From: Alphaproteobacteria bacterium
GTDB taxonomy: Bacteria > Pseudomonadota > Alphaproteobacteria > Puniceispirillales > Puniceispirillaceae
DNA: 64,000 nt
Assembly: GCA_022425485.1 (NCBI GenBank)
Contig: JAKMFL010000058.1
Span: 1-64,000, forward strand
Reading direction: 5' to 3'
The position numbers and the translations under genes are program-made. Below, piece after piece: positions 46,665 to 57,319 of this stretch. Numbering within the stretch: position 1 is the first letter of the stretch; each line of letters opens with the position of its first letter. Under the pieces are notes generated by a model. The model was not told the DNA's origin. It did not search any database and saw only the letters and a list, made by a program, of their open reading frames with translations.

Positions 46665-47843
46665 ATGACCACGGCAAATATTGTCACCGATGCCAAAACT
46701 GAGCGGCGTATAAATTTGCCGCTTTTGGTCATTGTTGTGGGATTTTGTGCCGCCCTTTTATATGACCTAACATTGTTTGAGGTGATGTTTGCTGCGATTG
46801 CAGATGCCTATTTGCAAGTATCCACCTTTGTTGCTGGCACCTTATTGCTATTTTTTCTGGCGGAGCGGGCTTTTAAGTTTGATCTGACCACCGCACTAGC
46901 AGAATCAGGAAAATGGCAGGTTCCTCTGGCTGCTGCGCTAGGGGCATTGCCTGGTTGTGGCGGCGCCATTATCGTGGTGACCAAATATGTATCAGGGCGC
47001 CTTAGTTTCGGCTCGGTTCTGGCAACTTTAACCGCGACAATGGGGGATGCTGCCTTTTTGTTATTGGCCAAAGAACCCTTGACCGGATTTTTTATTATTG
47101 GGCTAGGCTTTGGGGTAGGTGTTATCACTGGCTATATCGTTGACGCCCTGCATGGCCCAGATTTTATGCGCCCTAAAAATGCGCCTATAGATAGCCATCC
47201 AGATTTATCCGACCCCGAACATGATGATTTTTCCAACCCAGTTATAGATAAGGTTTGGATGCTGATTTTTGCGCCCGGCCTTATTTTGGGTTTAATGCTC
47301 GCATTCCAGATAGATGTGGATGCGCTATTGGGTACGGAAAACTTACCCGCACCTGCTAGCTTGCTTGGTTTTATTGGCGGCATGCTGTGTTTTGGCATGT
47401 GGGCATTGCCGCGTTTACTGCCGCAACTGCGCAGGAAGCATACGGAAATTGGCGGTGCTGAAAATGAAACGATTATTCGGCGCACCATTGCAGACACAAA
47501 CTTTGTTACCAGCTGGGTTATTTTTGCGTTTCTGTTGTTTGAAGTGGCCATTCATCTAACGGGTATAGATTTGAAATCTTTCTTTACCTCTGTAGCCGCA
47601 TTCGCCCCCCTCATTGCGGTACTGATTGGCTTTATTCCCGGATGCGGGGCACAAATACTGGTCACAACCTTATATCTGTCTGGCTATCTGCCGCTATCAG
47701 CACAGATAGGCAATGCGATTAGTAATGACGGGGATGCCTTATTTCCAGCAATTGCGCTAGCACCGGGCGCCGCCATAATGGCAACGCTTTATTCGGCCAT
47801 CCCTGCCTTACTTATTTCCTATGGCTGGTTTTTTCTAGCCTAA
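46665..47843 (+). CDS. Putative 10-TM metal (manganese/arsenic-type) exporter
   Basis: Polytopic inner-membrane protein of the DUF2899/ArsP_2-type family, annotated in databases as a putative manganese or heavy-metal transporter. Two related halves each carry a PGCG motif: LGALPGCGGAIIVVTKYVSG near 91-110, and GFIPGCGAQILVTTLYLSG near 325-343, followed by similar acidic TMGDAAFLLLA and NDGDALFPAIAL segments. Family naming is from memory, and the cargo is not shown by the sequence. It is 392 aa, preceded by AAAGGG, and monocistronic. Confidence 0.75.
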   Translation: MTTANIVTDAKTERRINLPLLVIVVGFCAALLYDLTLFEVMFAAIADAYLQVSTFVAGTLLLFFLAERAFKFDLTTALAESGKWQVPLAAALGALPGCGGAIIVVTKYVSGRLSFGSVLATLTATMGDAAFLLLAKEPLTGFFIIGLGFGVGVITGYIVDALHGPDFMRPKNAPIDSHPDLSDPEHDDFSNPVIDKVWMLIFAPGLILGLMLAFQIDVDALLGTENLPAPASLLGFIGGMLCFGMWALPRLLPQLRRKHTEIGGAENETIIRRTIADTNFVTSWVIFAFLLFEVAIHLTGIDLKSFFTSVAAFAPLIAVLIGFIPGCGAQILVTTLYLSGYLPLSAQIGNAISNDGDALFPAIALAPGAAIMATLYSAIPALLISYGWFFLA

Positions 47844-47893
47844 GCACCCCCAAACAGCCTAGCTTTATCACATAAGACAGGCGCATAACGGGC

Positions 47894-47915
47894 GCAAATA
47901 CCTAGCAAATACCTA
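47894..47915. repeat. Tandem duplication, exact 2 x 11 bp
   Basis: GCAAATACCTA is repeated at 47894-47904 and 47905-47915 in the short gap between the exporter and the acyl-CoA dehydrogenase, right beside the latter's stop. Confidence 0.95.
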
Positions 47916-49133
47916 GCCAGAAAAAGCCTGCAAGCCTGTTTGCGCACGTCCCAATATTAATGCATGCACATCATGCGTGCCTTCATAGGTATTGACGGTT
48001 TCCAAATTCATCAGATGCCGCATCACATGATATTCTTCTGAGATGCCATTGCCGCCATGCATGTCCCGTGCGGTGCGGGCAATAGCCAGCGCTTTACCAC
48101 AACTATTGCGCTTTACAAGAGATATCAATTCTGGCGCACAGGTGCCCTCATCTAGCATCTTGCCTACCCGCAATACCGATTGCAGGCCAATACCGATTTC
48201 GGTTTGCATATCCGCTAGCTTTAGCTGGATAAGCTGGTTTGCGGCCAGTGGCCGATTAAATTGCTTGCGCTCTAGGGTGTAGGTACGTGCCGCATGCCAG
48301 CAAAATTCTGCCGCGCCCATCACCCCCCAACTAATGCCATAACGCGCTTTGTTCAGACAGCTAAAAGGCCCTTTTAGCCCTTCCACATTTGGCAATAGCG
48401 CATCTTCAGAAACCTCCACCTCATCCATACTGATAGAGCCTGTTAATGACGCGCGAAGGGATAATTTCCCCTTTATAGGGTCAGCAGACAGCCCCTTCAT
48501 CCCCTTTTCCAGAACAAAGCCTTTAATCTTACCGTCATGCGCATCAGACTTTGCCCAGATAACAAATACATCAGCGATAGGCGCGTTAGATATCCACATT
48601 TTTGAGCCGTTTAGCACATAGCCCTTTTCGGTTTTGCGAGCCGTTGTGCGCATAGAACCGGGGTCAGAGCCAGCATCTGCTTCGGTTAGGCCAAAACAGC
48701 CGATAAGCTCGCCGGTCGCCAGCTTTGGCAAATAACGCTGTTTTTGCGCTTCACTGCCAAAGCTCTCAATAGGATGCATCACGAGCGAGGATTGAACAGA
48801 CAACATAGAGCGATAGCCTGAATCAATACGCTCTACCTCACGCGCTACCAAACCGTAACAGACATGGCTCATCCCTGCCCCGCCATAATTCTGATCCACG
48901 GTAATTCCAAGCAGACCAAGCGCACCCATTTCACGGAAAATTTCAATATCGGTTTTTTCTTCCCGAAAAGCTTCAATAATGCGCGGCATTAATTGCGCAT
49001 CTGCATACGCTTTGGCGGTGTCTCTAACCATCCGCTCTTCTTCGCTTAACTGGGCATCAAGGCCAAACGGATCTGCCCAGTCAAATACAGCTTTGGTTTT
49101 AGGCTTGGCCAACGGCTCTGCAATGCTATCCAT
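47913..49133 (-). CDS. gcdH: Glutaryl-CoA dehydrogenase-like acyl-CoA dehydrogenase
   Basis: FAD enzyme of the acyl-CoA dehydrogenase family, most like glutaryl-CoA dehydrogenase, which oxidatively decarboxylates glutaryl-CoA from lysine/tryptophan breakdown to crotonyl-CoA. The FAD/substrate motif [18 protein letters not shown] is near 152, [16 protein letters not shown] is near 265, and the C-terminal [16 protein letters not shown] is near 350. The catalytic base is the glutamate of NTYEGTHD near 384. It is 406 aa. No glutaryl-CoA transferase gene is adjacent, so the substrate rests on similarity. Confidence 0.88.
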   Translation of the reverse strand: MDSIAEPLAKPKTKAVFDWADPFGLDAQLSEEERMVRDTAKAYADAQLMPRIIEAFREEKTDIEIFREMGALGLLGITVDQNYGGAGMSHVCYGLVAREVERIDSGYRSMLSVQSSLVMHPIESFGSEAQKQRYLPKLATGELIGCFGLTEADAGSDPGSMRTTARKTEKGYVLNGSKMWISNAPIADVFVIWAKSDAHDGKIKGFVLEKGMKGLSADPIKGKLSLRASLTGSISMDEVEVSEDALLPNVEGLKGPFSCLNKARYGISWGVMGAAEFCWHAARTYTLERKQFNRPLAANQLIQLKLADMQTEIGIGLQSVLRVGKMLDEGTCAPELISLVKRNSCGKALAIARTARDMHGGNGISEEYHVMRHLMNLETVNTYEGTHDVHALILGRAQTGLQAFSG

Positions 49134-49267
49134 GATACTATCCTCAAAATCGGTTATGCGCTATCCAATCTAACGCTACAAAGGGAAGCGTCAATTGAAA
49201 ACCCCCTTTATCATATGATGCGATAGAGGCAAGAAAACCACCCCTATTCTTTCCAGCTTTTTTGATT

Positions 49268-50203
49268 TTAGGCCTTCTTAATGATTTTTTCCCGTCGCCA
49301 TAAATATAAACCAGAGGCAATGATAATCGCTGCCCCGCCTAGCGTTGCCATGGATGGAATTTCAGCAAACACCATAAGGCCCCAGAACATAGCGAATACA
49401 ACAACCAGATAATTCAGCGGTGCCGTTTCACTCGCCTCAACATTTTGCAGCGATAAAATTAACGCATAATGACCAAGCCCGCCAAACAAAGACATGCTTG
49501 CCATCAGAATAATATCTGTTACTTGGGCTGGGGCCACCCAAATAAACGGCAGCATAAGGCTTGTACAAACGGCGCCAAAACCAGCCGTGAAAAACAAGGT
49601 TGTGTGCGGGTTTTCTGCGCCGCCAAGATTGCGTGTTAAGATAGAATAGCTGGCATAAAAGCTGGCAGCAGCTAGGGGGAGCAAAGATGCAGGTGTAAAA
49701 ATATCAGAATGGGGCTGGATAATAATGATGGCACCGACAAACCCGCCAATGACGCTAACCCCTCTGCGAATGCCAATCTTTTCTGCTAAAAACAACATTG
49801 CTAGTACCGTAATCAGCAAAGGCGCAACCATGAAAATAGCTGATGCTTGCCCCTGATCAAGATAACGCAAACTAAGATAGAAAAAAAAGGTGGCGCCAAA
49901 CAAGGCGGCAGACCGCGCAAGCTGCAAACGCGGAAATTGTGTGCGCACAACTTTATTTAAACGCGGGGCAAATAAGCACAGGATAAGGATAAACTGGCCT
50001 GTATACCGCGCCCAAACTACCTGCATCACAGGCTGGCTCCGTACCAGATATTTTGCCATTACATCCAAGGTTGGAGAGCAAAAAACAGCCACCACCATCA
50101 GCAAAAAGCCTTGCTGACGCGAAGAGAATTTCGAGAGAAAACCTAAATTAGGGAACACGATATGACTCCCCCAAAAGCAAAATAAGAGACAAAATCCGTG
50201 CAT
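49268..50203 (-). CDS. EamA/DMT-family transporter
   Basis: Second DMT-family permease of the window, with two five-helix repeats. The first starts about residue 31 (GFLLMVVAVFCSPTLDVMAK) and the second near 170 (AAASFYASYSILTRNLGG). It is 311 aa from the first ATG, which leaves an N-terminus of about 30 residues before the first helix; the true start is uncertain. The substrate cannot be predicted. It is transcribed away from the methylmalonyl-CoA mutase gene. Confidence 0.85.
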   Translation of the reverse strand: MHGFCLLFCFWGSHIVFPNLGFLSKFSSRQQGFLLMVVAVFCSPTLDVMAKYLVRSQPVMQVVWARYTGQFILILCLFAPRLNKVVRTQFPRLQLARSAALFGATFFFYLSLRYLDQGQASAIFMVAPLLITVLAMLFLAEKIGIRRGVSVIGGFVGAIIIIQPHSDIFTPASLLPLAAASFYASYSILTRNLGGAENPHTTLFFTAGFGAVCTSLMLPFIWVAPAQVTDIILMASMSLFGGLGHYALILSLQNVEASETAPLNYLVVVFAMFWGLMVFAEIPSMATLGGAAIIIASGLYLWRREKIIKKA

Positions 50204-50366
50204 GTCCCCTCATGTGATAACCATGAGGCAAGCCATAGCCGAATGTAAAGATGATTTACAAAAACACCCCCTTTTGAGGCGCGTGCATTCTTGGCACTCG
50301 AAATTTGTGCGCATATTTGCTATTCTAACCCCAATAGGTAAAGGGCCGCGCTAGAAAAGGTGTCTT

Positions 50367-52556
50367 ATGACCAAAGAGCAGAACAAAAAGGGGCAATGGG
50401 CGAAACAAGCTTCAGCAGAGCTAAAAGGGCGTGAGCTAGAAACGCTTGCCACCAAAACGGCTGAAGGCATCGATATCGCGCCGCTTTACACCGAGGCTGA
50501 CTTAGAGGGTTTAGACCATCTCGGCAACTTGCCAGGTGAAGCCCCCTTTACCAGAGGGCCACGGGCCACCATGTATACTGTTCGGCCATGGACTATCCGC
50601 CAATATGCGGGCTTTTCTACAGCAGAGGAAACAAATAAGTTTTTCCATAAAGCGCTAAAGGCTGGGCAGAAAGGCCTTTCTGTTGCTTTTGATCTGGCAA
50701 CGCATAGAGGCTATGATTCAGACCATGCGCGGGTGCGCGGTGATGTGGGCAAAGCTGGCGTGGCCATTGACACTGTTGAGGATATGAAACGCCTGTTTGC
50801 TGGCATCCCTTTGCAAGATATGAGCGTTTCCATGACCATGAACGGGGCCGTTCTGCCTGTCTTATCTGCCTTTATCGTGGCTGGTGAAGAGCAAGGCGCA
50901 TCCCAAGCTGCTTTGTCGGGTACAATTCAAAACGATATTTTAAAAGAATTTATGGTGCGTAACACCTATATTTATCCACCTGAGCCCTCTATGCGGATTG
51001 TGGCGGATATTATTGCCCATACTGCCCAGCATATGCCGAAATTCAATTCGATTTCCATCTCTGGCTATCATATGCAGGAAGCAGGAGCCAATCTGGTTCA
51101 GGAATTGGCCTTCACCCTTGCTGATGGTCTGGAATATGTAAAGGCAGCCAAAGCAAAAGGGCTTGATGTGGATGATTTTGCCCCGCGCCTATCCTTCTTT
51201 TTCTGTATCGGTATGAATTTCTTTATGGAAGCCGCAAAATTGCGGGCAGCCAGAACGCTTTGGGCACGCTGGATGGAAAAATTGTTTCAGCCAGAAAGTC
51301 AAAAATCACTGATGCTCCGCACCCATTGCCAGACATCAGGTGCCAGCCTTGCAGAACAAGACCCCTATAATAACGTCATACGCACCACTATCGAAGCGAT
51401 GGCCGCAGTTCTTGGCGGCACGCAATCTTTGCATACAAACTCCTTTGATGAGGCCATTGGCCTGCCAACAGATTTTTCTGCGCGTATCGCGCGAAACACC
51501 CAGCTTATCCTGCAACATGAAACCGGCATCACCAGCACCGTTGACCCGCTAGCAGGGTCTTATTATGTGGAAAACCTCACTGCTGAGCTGATTGAAAAGG
51601 CAGATGCGCTGATACATGATATCCAAGATATGGGCGGCATGACAGATGCTGTATTAGAAGGATTTCCAAAGCGCGAGATAGAAAAAATGGCAACCGCGCG
51701 GCAAGCACGTATTGATAATGGCGAGGATGTCATTGTGGGGGTAAACAAATATCGCCCAGATGAAGATAGTACGGTTGAGGTACTTGATATTGACAATGAT
51801 GCGGTGCGTGATGGCCAGACAAAGTCGCTTGATAAAATAAGAACAAGCAGAGACGATGAGCAGGTCAAAGCTAGCCTTGCCGCCCTGCAAGAAGCAGCGC
51901 GAAATAATAGCGGCAATTTGCTAGCTTTGAGCATTGAAGCGATGCGGGCGCGGGCATCTGTAGGCGAGCTATCCTCAGCATTAGAAGAGGTGTTTGGCCG
52001 CTATACAGGCAAGCAAGAAACGGTTCGTGATATCTATCGCCAGACCTATGGCAGTGCGCCTGAAATTGACGAAGTTGAAAACGCCTTTAGCCGCTTTTGT
52101 GACGAGGCAAAAGAAGTCCCTATTTTATATATGGCCAAGCTTGGTCAGGATGGCCATGACAGGGGCGCAAAAGTCATTTCCTCTGCATTTGGCGATTTTG
52201 GAATGGATGTACGTGTTGGCACGCTGTTCCAAACGCCTGAAGAAGCGGCCCAGAGCGCCATTGATATGGGCGCACATATTATTGGTGTTTCCTCGCTCGC
52301 AGCAGGGCATAAAACCCTACTGCCAGAACTGATAGAAATACTAAAGACAAAGGGGGCTGAAGATATTCTGGTCATCTGCGGCGGTATTATCCCGCAACAG
52401 GATTATCAATATCTGTATGATGCTGGTGTTGCTGCCATTTTTGGACCGGGCACCGCTATTCCCGAAGCCGCTACGAAAACGCTGAACGCGGCCACCGATA
52501 ATCTGATGCGTATGCATAATTATCGTAGTGACCGTCTATCCAAAGCAGCTGGCTAG
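50367..52556 (+). CDS. scpA: Methylmalonyl-CoA mutase
   Basis: Adenosylcobalamin enzyme interconverting methylmalonyl-CoA and succinyl-CoA, the last step of propionyl-CoA use. The catalytic TIM barrel (about 30-510) shows [20 protein letters not shown] (near 65-84) and [11 protein letters not shown] (near 320). The C-terminal cobalamin domain has the base-off motif [10 protein letters not shown] near 594-603, then [11 protein letters not shown] and [11 protein letters not shown]. At 729 aa it is the single-chain catalytic form. Propionyl-CoA carboxylase, epimerase and the MeaB/ArgK chaperone are not in the window. Confidence 0.95.
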   Translation: MTKEQNKKGQWAKQASAELKGRELETLATKTAEGIDIAPLYTEADLEGLDHLGNLPGEAPFTRGPRATMYTVRPWTIRQYAGFSTAEETNKFFHKALKAGQKGLSVAFDLATHRGYDSDHARVRGDVGKAGVAIDTVEDMKRLFAGIPLQDMSVSMTMNGAVLPVLSAFIVAGEEQGASQAALSGTIQNDILKEFMVRNTYIYPPEPSMRIVADIIAHTAQHMPKFNSISISGYHMQEAGANLVQELAFTLADGLEYVKAAKAKGLDVDDFAPRLSFFFCIGMNFFMEAAKLRAARTLWARWMEKLFQPESQKSLMLRTHCQTSGASLAEQDPYNNVIRTTIEAMAAVLGGTQSLHTNSFDEAIGLPTDFSARIARNTQLILQHETGITSTVDPLAGSYYVENLTAELIEKADALIHDIQDMGGMTDAVLEGFPKREIEKMATARQARIDNGEDVIVGVNKYRPDEDSTVEVLDIDNDAVRDGQTKSLDKIRTSRDDEQVKASLAALQEAARNNSGNLLALSIEAMRARASVGELSSALEEVFGRYTGKQETVRDIYRQTYGSAPEIDEVENAFSRFCDEAKEVPILYMAKLGQDGHDRGAKVISSAFGDFGMDVRVGTLFQTPEEAAQSAIDMGAHIIGVSSLAAGHKTLLPELIEILKTKGAEDILVICGGIIPQQDYQYLYDAGVAAIFGPGTAIPEAATKTLNAATDNLMRMHNYRSDRLSKAAG

Positions 52557-52610
52557 CCCCCTGTCAGCCTATATCTATTTGATAGCCCTTAAACAGCCCC
52601 TTAATAGCTT

Positions 52611-54308
52611 TCAGCCGCCGCTGCGTAATTTTGTTAAGGTGGTGCGCGGTGTAATCGCATCCACATTGATATCTAGCTCTATCACGCCGCCATTTTCAGC
52701 CGTAACAGCTTTATCAAAAGCGGCCTCAAACGCCTCTGTTTTTGCAACCGTAAACCCAGCCATACCATAGGCCTGTGCTACCGCAGCAAAATCAGGATTA
52801 TAGAGATTGGTTCCAGAAATCCGGTCGGGATAATCGCGTTCCTGATGCATGCGAATAGTACCGTAAGAGCCATTATTCAGCACGATAATTATCAGCTTAG
52901 CGCCAGCCTGAATAGCGGTGCCAAGCTCTGCAATACCCATCTGAATATCACCATCCCCTGCAAAACAAACAACCTGCCGACCGGGATGGGCAACCCCTGC
53001 GGCAATCGCGGCAGGCAAGCCATAGCCCATTGCGCCACTTTGCGGTGCCAGCAACCGCTGTTTTGGGCCAAAACAAAATGCCTTATTCGGCCAGAGGGCA
53101 AAGTTCCCTGCCCCATTTGTTAAAATGGCATCCTCATCTAGCTTGTCTTGCAATATCGCCATGATAGCGGACATATCAACTGGGCTATCCTGCGCTGCTG
53201 GCCGCAGGGATGCGATATAGGCGTCTCTGTTTTTCTGGATAAAACCCTTGCGCTCAGATAGCTTAGCATCACTTACCGAGCTGCTTTCTAATGCCATAGC
53301 AAATTGATTGGGCCCTGCATGCAGGGATAAAGCAGGATGATAGATTTTACCAATTTCTAAATCAGACGCGTGCACATGGATAATTTTCTGTTTTGCATAG
53401 GGAACATCCAGCAACGTCCAAGCTTGTGTTGTTCCCTCCCCTAGGCGGATATTCAAGGCCAGAATAACATCTGCCTCCCGCATCGCTGCAGAAATATGCG
53501 GCGCCATACCAACACCGGCATCCCCAATATAGATAGGGCTGTGATTATCAATGACATCATGATAGCGAAAAGCGGCAGAAACCGCGATATTCTGGCTTTC
53601 AGCAAAATGCTGCAACGCTTTCTTGCCTGCCGCATTCCAGCCACCACCCCCTGCAATTATCAGCGGATTTTCGGCTGCTGACAGCATCTCCAAAGCCTGT
53701 GTTAGCCCATCTTTATCCACCCCAGCCTCAGCAATCATTACCGGCTGACATGGCTTGGATTCTGTTAGCGTTGTAAGCATATCTTCTGGCAGGGCGACCA
53801 CTACTGGCCCCGGGCGGCCAGAAAGCGCCATATGCCATGCACGGCTAATGATTTCTGGGATTCTATCTGGGTTATCAATTTCCGTTGCCCATTTTGCTAG
53901 CGGGGTAAAAAAGGCACGATAATCCACCTCCTGAAAAGCTTCCCGCCCCTTATCATTTACCCCAACTTGGCCAATAAATAATATCATTGGCGAGCTATCT
54001 TGCATCGCTGTATGTACCCCGATAGAGGCGTTTGTGGCGCCCGGCCCTCTGGTAACAAAGCCGATACCGGGGGCTCCGGTCAGCTTGCCATAAGCCGCAG
54101 CCGCGAACCCTGCTGCACTTTCATGACGGCAAAGGGTAAATTTGATGTCCGCATCATATAACGCGTCCAGAACGGCCAAATAGGATTCCCCCGGCACACC
54201 AAAACTTGTTGTTACACCTAAATTAGATAGGCATTCTACCAGAAGCTCTCCGCCTGTACGTGATGATGGGCTCACCGCTTTCTCTCCCCTTAGCCATTGA
54301 AAACACAC
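52611..54308 (-). CDS. Thiamine diphosphate-dependent enzyme, acetolactate synthase-like
   Basis: ThDP enzyme of the acetolactate synthase/glyoxylate carboligase/benzoylformate decarboxylase superfamily. The activating glutamate is in CRHESAAGFAAAAYG (near 60). The central domain lies near 190-330, and the cofactor loop GDGDIQMGIAELG ends in VLNNGSYGTI (near 453-487). At 565 aa it is complete. It differs clearly from ilvB at 16.7 kb and has no small-subunit gene beside it, so it is probably not the anabolic synthase. The real reaction is unknown. The start may be an internal GTG at 54275. Confidence 0.82.
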   Translation of the reverse strand: MCFQWLRGEKAVSPSSRTGGELLVECLSNLGVTTSFGVPGESYLAVLDALYDADIKFTLCRHESAAGFAAAAYGKLTGAPGIGFVTRGPGATNASIGVHTAMQDSSPMILFIGQVGVNDKGREAFQEVDYRAFFTPLAKWATEIDNPDRIPEIISRAWHMALSGRPGPVVVALPEDMLTTLTESKPCQPVMIAEAGVDKDGLTQALEMLSAAENPLIIAGGGGWNAAGKKALQHFAESQNIAVSAAFRYHDVIDNHSPIYIGDAGVGMAPHISAAMREADVILALNIRLGEGTTQAWTLLDVPYAKQKIIHVHASDLEIGKIYHPALSLHAGPNQFAMALESSSVSDAKLSERKGFIQKNRDAYIASLRPAAQDSPVDMSAIMAILQDKLDEDAILTNGAGNFALWPNKAFCFGPKQRLLAPQSGAMGYGLPAAIAAGVAHPGRQVVCFAGDGDIQMGIAELGTAIQAGAKLIIIVLNNGSYGTIRMHQERDYPDRISGTNLYNPDFAAVAQAYGMAGFTVAKTEAFEAAFDKAVTAENGGVIELDINVDAITPRTTLTKLRSGG

Positions 54309-54571
54309 TTTTTAGCTTATCTACACAACTGTATAATTGACAAGCCTTGAAAGCAGAGAAGTTACTTCCCACATATTTCATGAACGGCAAATAAAGTTGG
54401 TGGTGTATCACGGCCTTGTTTGCAGGCGAGAGCAAAAGAAGATGCCGCATATTGTTGGGTTTTCAGCCTTGCCCCTGCAAAACTAGAACGCAGGACTTCA
54501 TTATCAATAACAAAAAGCAATTGCGCTTAGATATCGTAAGGCAGAGGCTTCTTGATATGAGGAGTATAGAG

Positions 54572-57181
54572 ATGAACACAGAACATTTCACCGCAACCGT
54601 TAGAAAAGCTTTTGGCACGGCCCAGACCATTGCATTGCGCCGTCACCATCAGCGCATGACTGAGCTACATTTCCTAGCGGCATTATTAGAGGATGACGGG
54701 CAAGCTGCTAGCCGGCTATTAATGCGCAGTGGAGCCGCTATGGATGCGCTTAATGACGGGCTAGAGGCAGCTTTATCCAAACTCCCTGAGGTAACTGGAA
54801 GCGGCGCGGATAATTTACAGATTGATCCCGGCCTTGGCCGTATTGTAGCCGATGCAGAAAGCTGGACAAAACAACGCGGTGATAGCTTTATTTCCGTAGA
54901 TGCTATGTTAGTGGCTATTTGTGGCGGCAAAAGCACAGCTGCCAAACTGCTAGGCACAGCAGGCGTCCAGAAAAAACAGCTAGAAAGCGTTATTGATGAG
55001 CAGCGCAAAGGGCGCACAATCGACAGCGACGTCAGTGACGAGATGATGGAAAGTCTATCCAAATATGCAACTGACCTTACCGCATTAGCCATGCAGGGAA
55101 AGCTAGATCCAGTAATAGGCCGTGATGAAGAAGTCCGCCGTACCATTCAAATTCTGGCTCGACGGACAAAAAATAACCCTGTGCTTATTGGTGCGCCCGG
55201 CGTTGGCAAAACCGCTATTGCAGAGGGCCTTGCCCAGAGAATTGTGCAAGGGGATGTGCCTGAAGCCTTATCTGGAAAATCGCTCTTATCGCTGGATATG
55301 GGCGCCCTTGTTGCGGGGGCAAAATATCGCGGCGAGTTTGAAGAACGATTAAAAGCAGTTTTGGATGAAATCGACGCAGCAGAAGGCAATATCATTGTCT
55401 TTATTGATGAGATGCATCAGCTTGTTGGGGCTGGCAAAACAGATGGGGCGATGGATGCCTCTAATTTATTGAAGCCTGCTCTTGCGCGCGGCAAATTGCA
55501 TTGTATTGGCGCGACAACCTTAGATGAGTACCGTAAATATGTGGAGACAGATGCTGCCCTAACTCGTCGTTTTCAAACCGTTTTTGTTGGTGAGCCTTCG
55601 GTTGAAGATACTATTTTTATTCTGCGCGGCTTAAAAGAGAAATATGAGCTGCATCACGGTATTCGCATCACAGATGATGCGCTTGTTGCCGCCGCCCAGC
55701 TTTCCAACCGCTATATTAATGAGCGGTTTTTGCCCGATAAGGCGATAGATGTGGTCGATGAAGCTGCCAGCCATATACGCATTCAAACGGATAGCAAACC
55801 CCCTCAGCTAGAGGCAACAGACAGGCAAATAATGCAGCTGAAAATTGAGCAAGCTGCCCTGACGCGAGAGGCTGGTAATGCCGCCAGCAAAAAACGTTTG
55901 GGAAAACTGCAAGAGCAGCTAGAAACCTTAACATCAGAATCAGAACAGATGACAAAAAAATGGGACGCCGTAAAACGCCAGATGGCAGAGATTGCCACGC
56001 TGCAACAAAAAATTGAAGATTGCCGGTATAATCTTGAAGTCTCTCAGCGTCAAGGGGATTTGGAAAAAGCTGCCGAGCTTACTTATGCCACGCTACCTAG
56101 CCTCATTTCTGATCTTGAAACAGCCAAAGCAGCGCTTTCCGGCTCAGATCTGATAGAAGAGCAGGTCGAACAAAGGCATATTGCGCAGATTATCAGCCAA
56201 TGGACAGGTATTCCAGTGGCAAAGATGATGGAAGGCGAAGGCGAAAAATTGCTGGATATGGAAAGCGTGCTTAGCCGCCGCGTCATTGGCCAGAAGGAAG
56301 CCATCAACGCGATATCTAATGCAACAAGACGTGCGCGTGCCGGTCTAAATGATCCCAACCAGCCTCTTGGTAGCTTTCTCATGCTTGGGCCAACAGGGGT
56401 TGGCAAGACCGAAATGGCAAAAACACTAGCGGATTTCTTGTTTGATAATGAAGAAGCTATTTTGCGCTTAGATATGTCTGAATATATGGAAAAACATTCC
56501 GTATCACGTCTTATTGGCGCGCCTCCGGGCTATGTTGGCTATGATGAAGGGGGCGCCCTTACCGAAGCGGTGCGTCGGCGCCCCTATCAGGTGATTTTAT
56601 TTGATGAAATCGAAAAGGCACACCCTGATATCTTTAATATCCTCTTGCAGGTGCTGGATGACGGGCATTTGACGGACGGTCAGGGACGGCGTGTTGATTT
56701 CCGCAATACGATGATTTTACTGACCTCCAATCTGGGTTCAGCCCCCTTATTGGCCCTGCCAGATGACGCCTCAGTGGATGCAGCGCGTGATGCCGTTATG
56801 GCGGAGGTTCAAGATGCCTTCCGGCCAGAATTTCTAAACCGGCTTGATTCCATCCTGCTATTTCAGCGTCTAAGCCGTAACCATATGGGCGCCATTGTTG
56901 ACATTCAATTCAGCCGCCTAAAGGCGCGCCTTATCGACAGAGATATTCAGTTACAGCTTCATGAAGACGCACGCGAATGGCTAGCAGATAAGGGGTATGA
57001 TCCACAATATGGCGCCCGCCCTTTAAAAAGGGTGATGCAAAATGAGTTGCAAAACAAACTTGCAGAAGCCCTATTGGCAGGTGAGATAGGCGATGGCGCA
57101 AAAGTTGTCATTGAAAAAACAGATGTTCCGACCGGCTTGCATTTTAATATCACCCAAGCCTCACTAGCGGCGAGCGCGTAA
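54572..57181 (+). CDS. clpB: ATP-dependent disaggregase ClpB
   Basis: Hexameric AAA+ chaperone that extracts polypeptides from aggregates with DnaK. An N-terminal Clp-N repeat domain (about 1-145), nucleotide domain 1 with GAPGVGKTA (near 206), a middle coiled coil (about 400-520, rich in Q/E/K) and nucleotide domain 2 with GPTGVGKTE (near 605) are all seen. I start at the ATG at 54572, preceded by GAGGAG; the longest in-frame start adds 52 residues unlike ClpB. It is 869 aa. No convincing heat-shock promoter was found in the 260 bp upstream. Confidence 0.97.
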   Translation: MNTEHFTATVRKAFGTAQTIALRRHHQRMTELHFLAALLEDDGQAASRLLMRSGAAMDALNDGLEAALSKLPEVTGSGADNLQIDPGLGRIVADAESWTKQRGDSFISVDAMLVAICGGKSTAAKLLGTAGVQKKQLESVIDEQRKGRTIDSDVSDEMMESLSKYATDLTALAMQGKLDPVIGRDEEVRRTIQILARRTKNNPVLIGAPGVGKTAIAEGLAQRIVQGDVPEALSGKSLLSLDMGALVAGAKYRGEFEERLKAVLDEIDAAEGNIIVFIDEMHQLVGAGKTDGAMDASNLLKPALARGKLHCIGATTLDEYRKYVETDAALTRRFQTVFVGEPSVEDTIFILRGLKEKYELHHGIRITDDALVAAAQLSNRYINERFLPDKAIDVVDEAASHIRIQTDSKPPQLEATDRQIMQLKIEQAALTREAGNAASKKRLGKLQEQLETLTSESEQMTKKWDAVKRQMAEIATLQQKIEDCRYNLEVSQRQGDLEKAAELTYATLPSLISDLETAKAALSGSDLIEEQVEQRHIAQIISQWTGIPVAKMMEGEGEKLLDMESVLSRRVIGQKEAINAISNATRRARAGLNDPNQPLGSFLMLGPTGVGKTEMAKTLADFLFDNEEAILRLDMSEYMEKHSVSRLIGAPPGYVGYDEGGALTEAVRRRPYQVILFDEIEKAHPDIFNILLQVLDDGHLTDGQGRRVDFRNTMILLTSNLGSAPLLALPDDASVDAARDAVMAEVQDAFRPEFLNRLDSILLFQRLSRNHMGAIVDIQFSRLKARLIDRDIQLQLHEDAREWLADKGYDPQYGARPLKRVMQNELQNKLAEALLAGEIGDGAKVVIEKTDVPTGLHFNITQASLAASA

Positions 57182-57319
57182 CTTTTCTGCGTTTGCTGGC
57201 GGTAAATAACAAGGCAAATGAAAGGAAGAGCAAACAACATTTTGTTCTGTTTGTTATTCGGCTTATGTTAGTCTTTGACGGGTTTATACTACCCTTGGCT
57301 ATGGGAGGTTGATATTGCA

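Noticed and set aside
54309-54571. Heat-shock (RpoH) promoter upstream of clpB
   Set aside because: CTTG-like hexamers occur, but none is at the right distance from a matching -10 element, so I do not annotate one.
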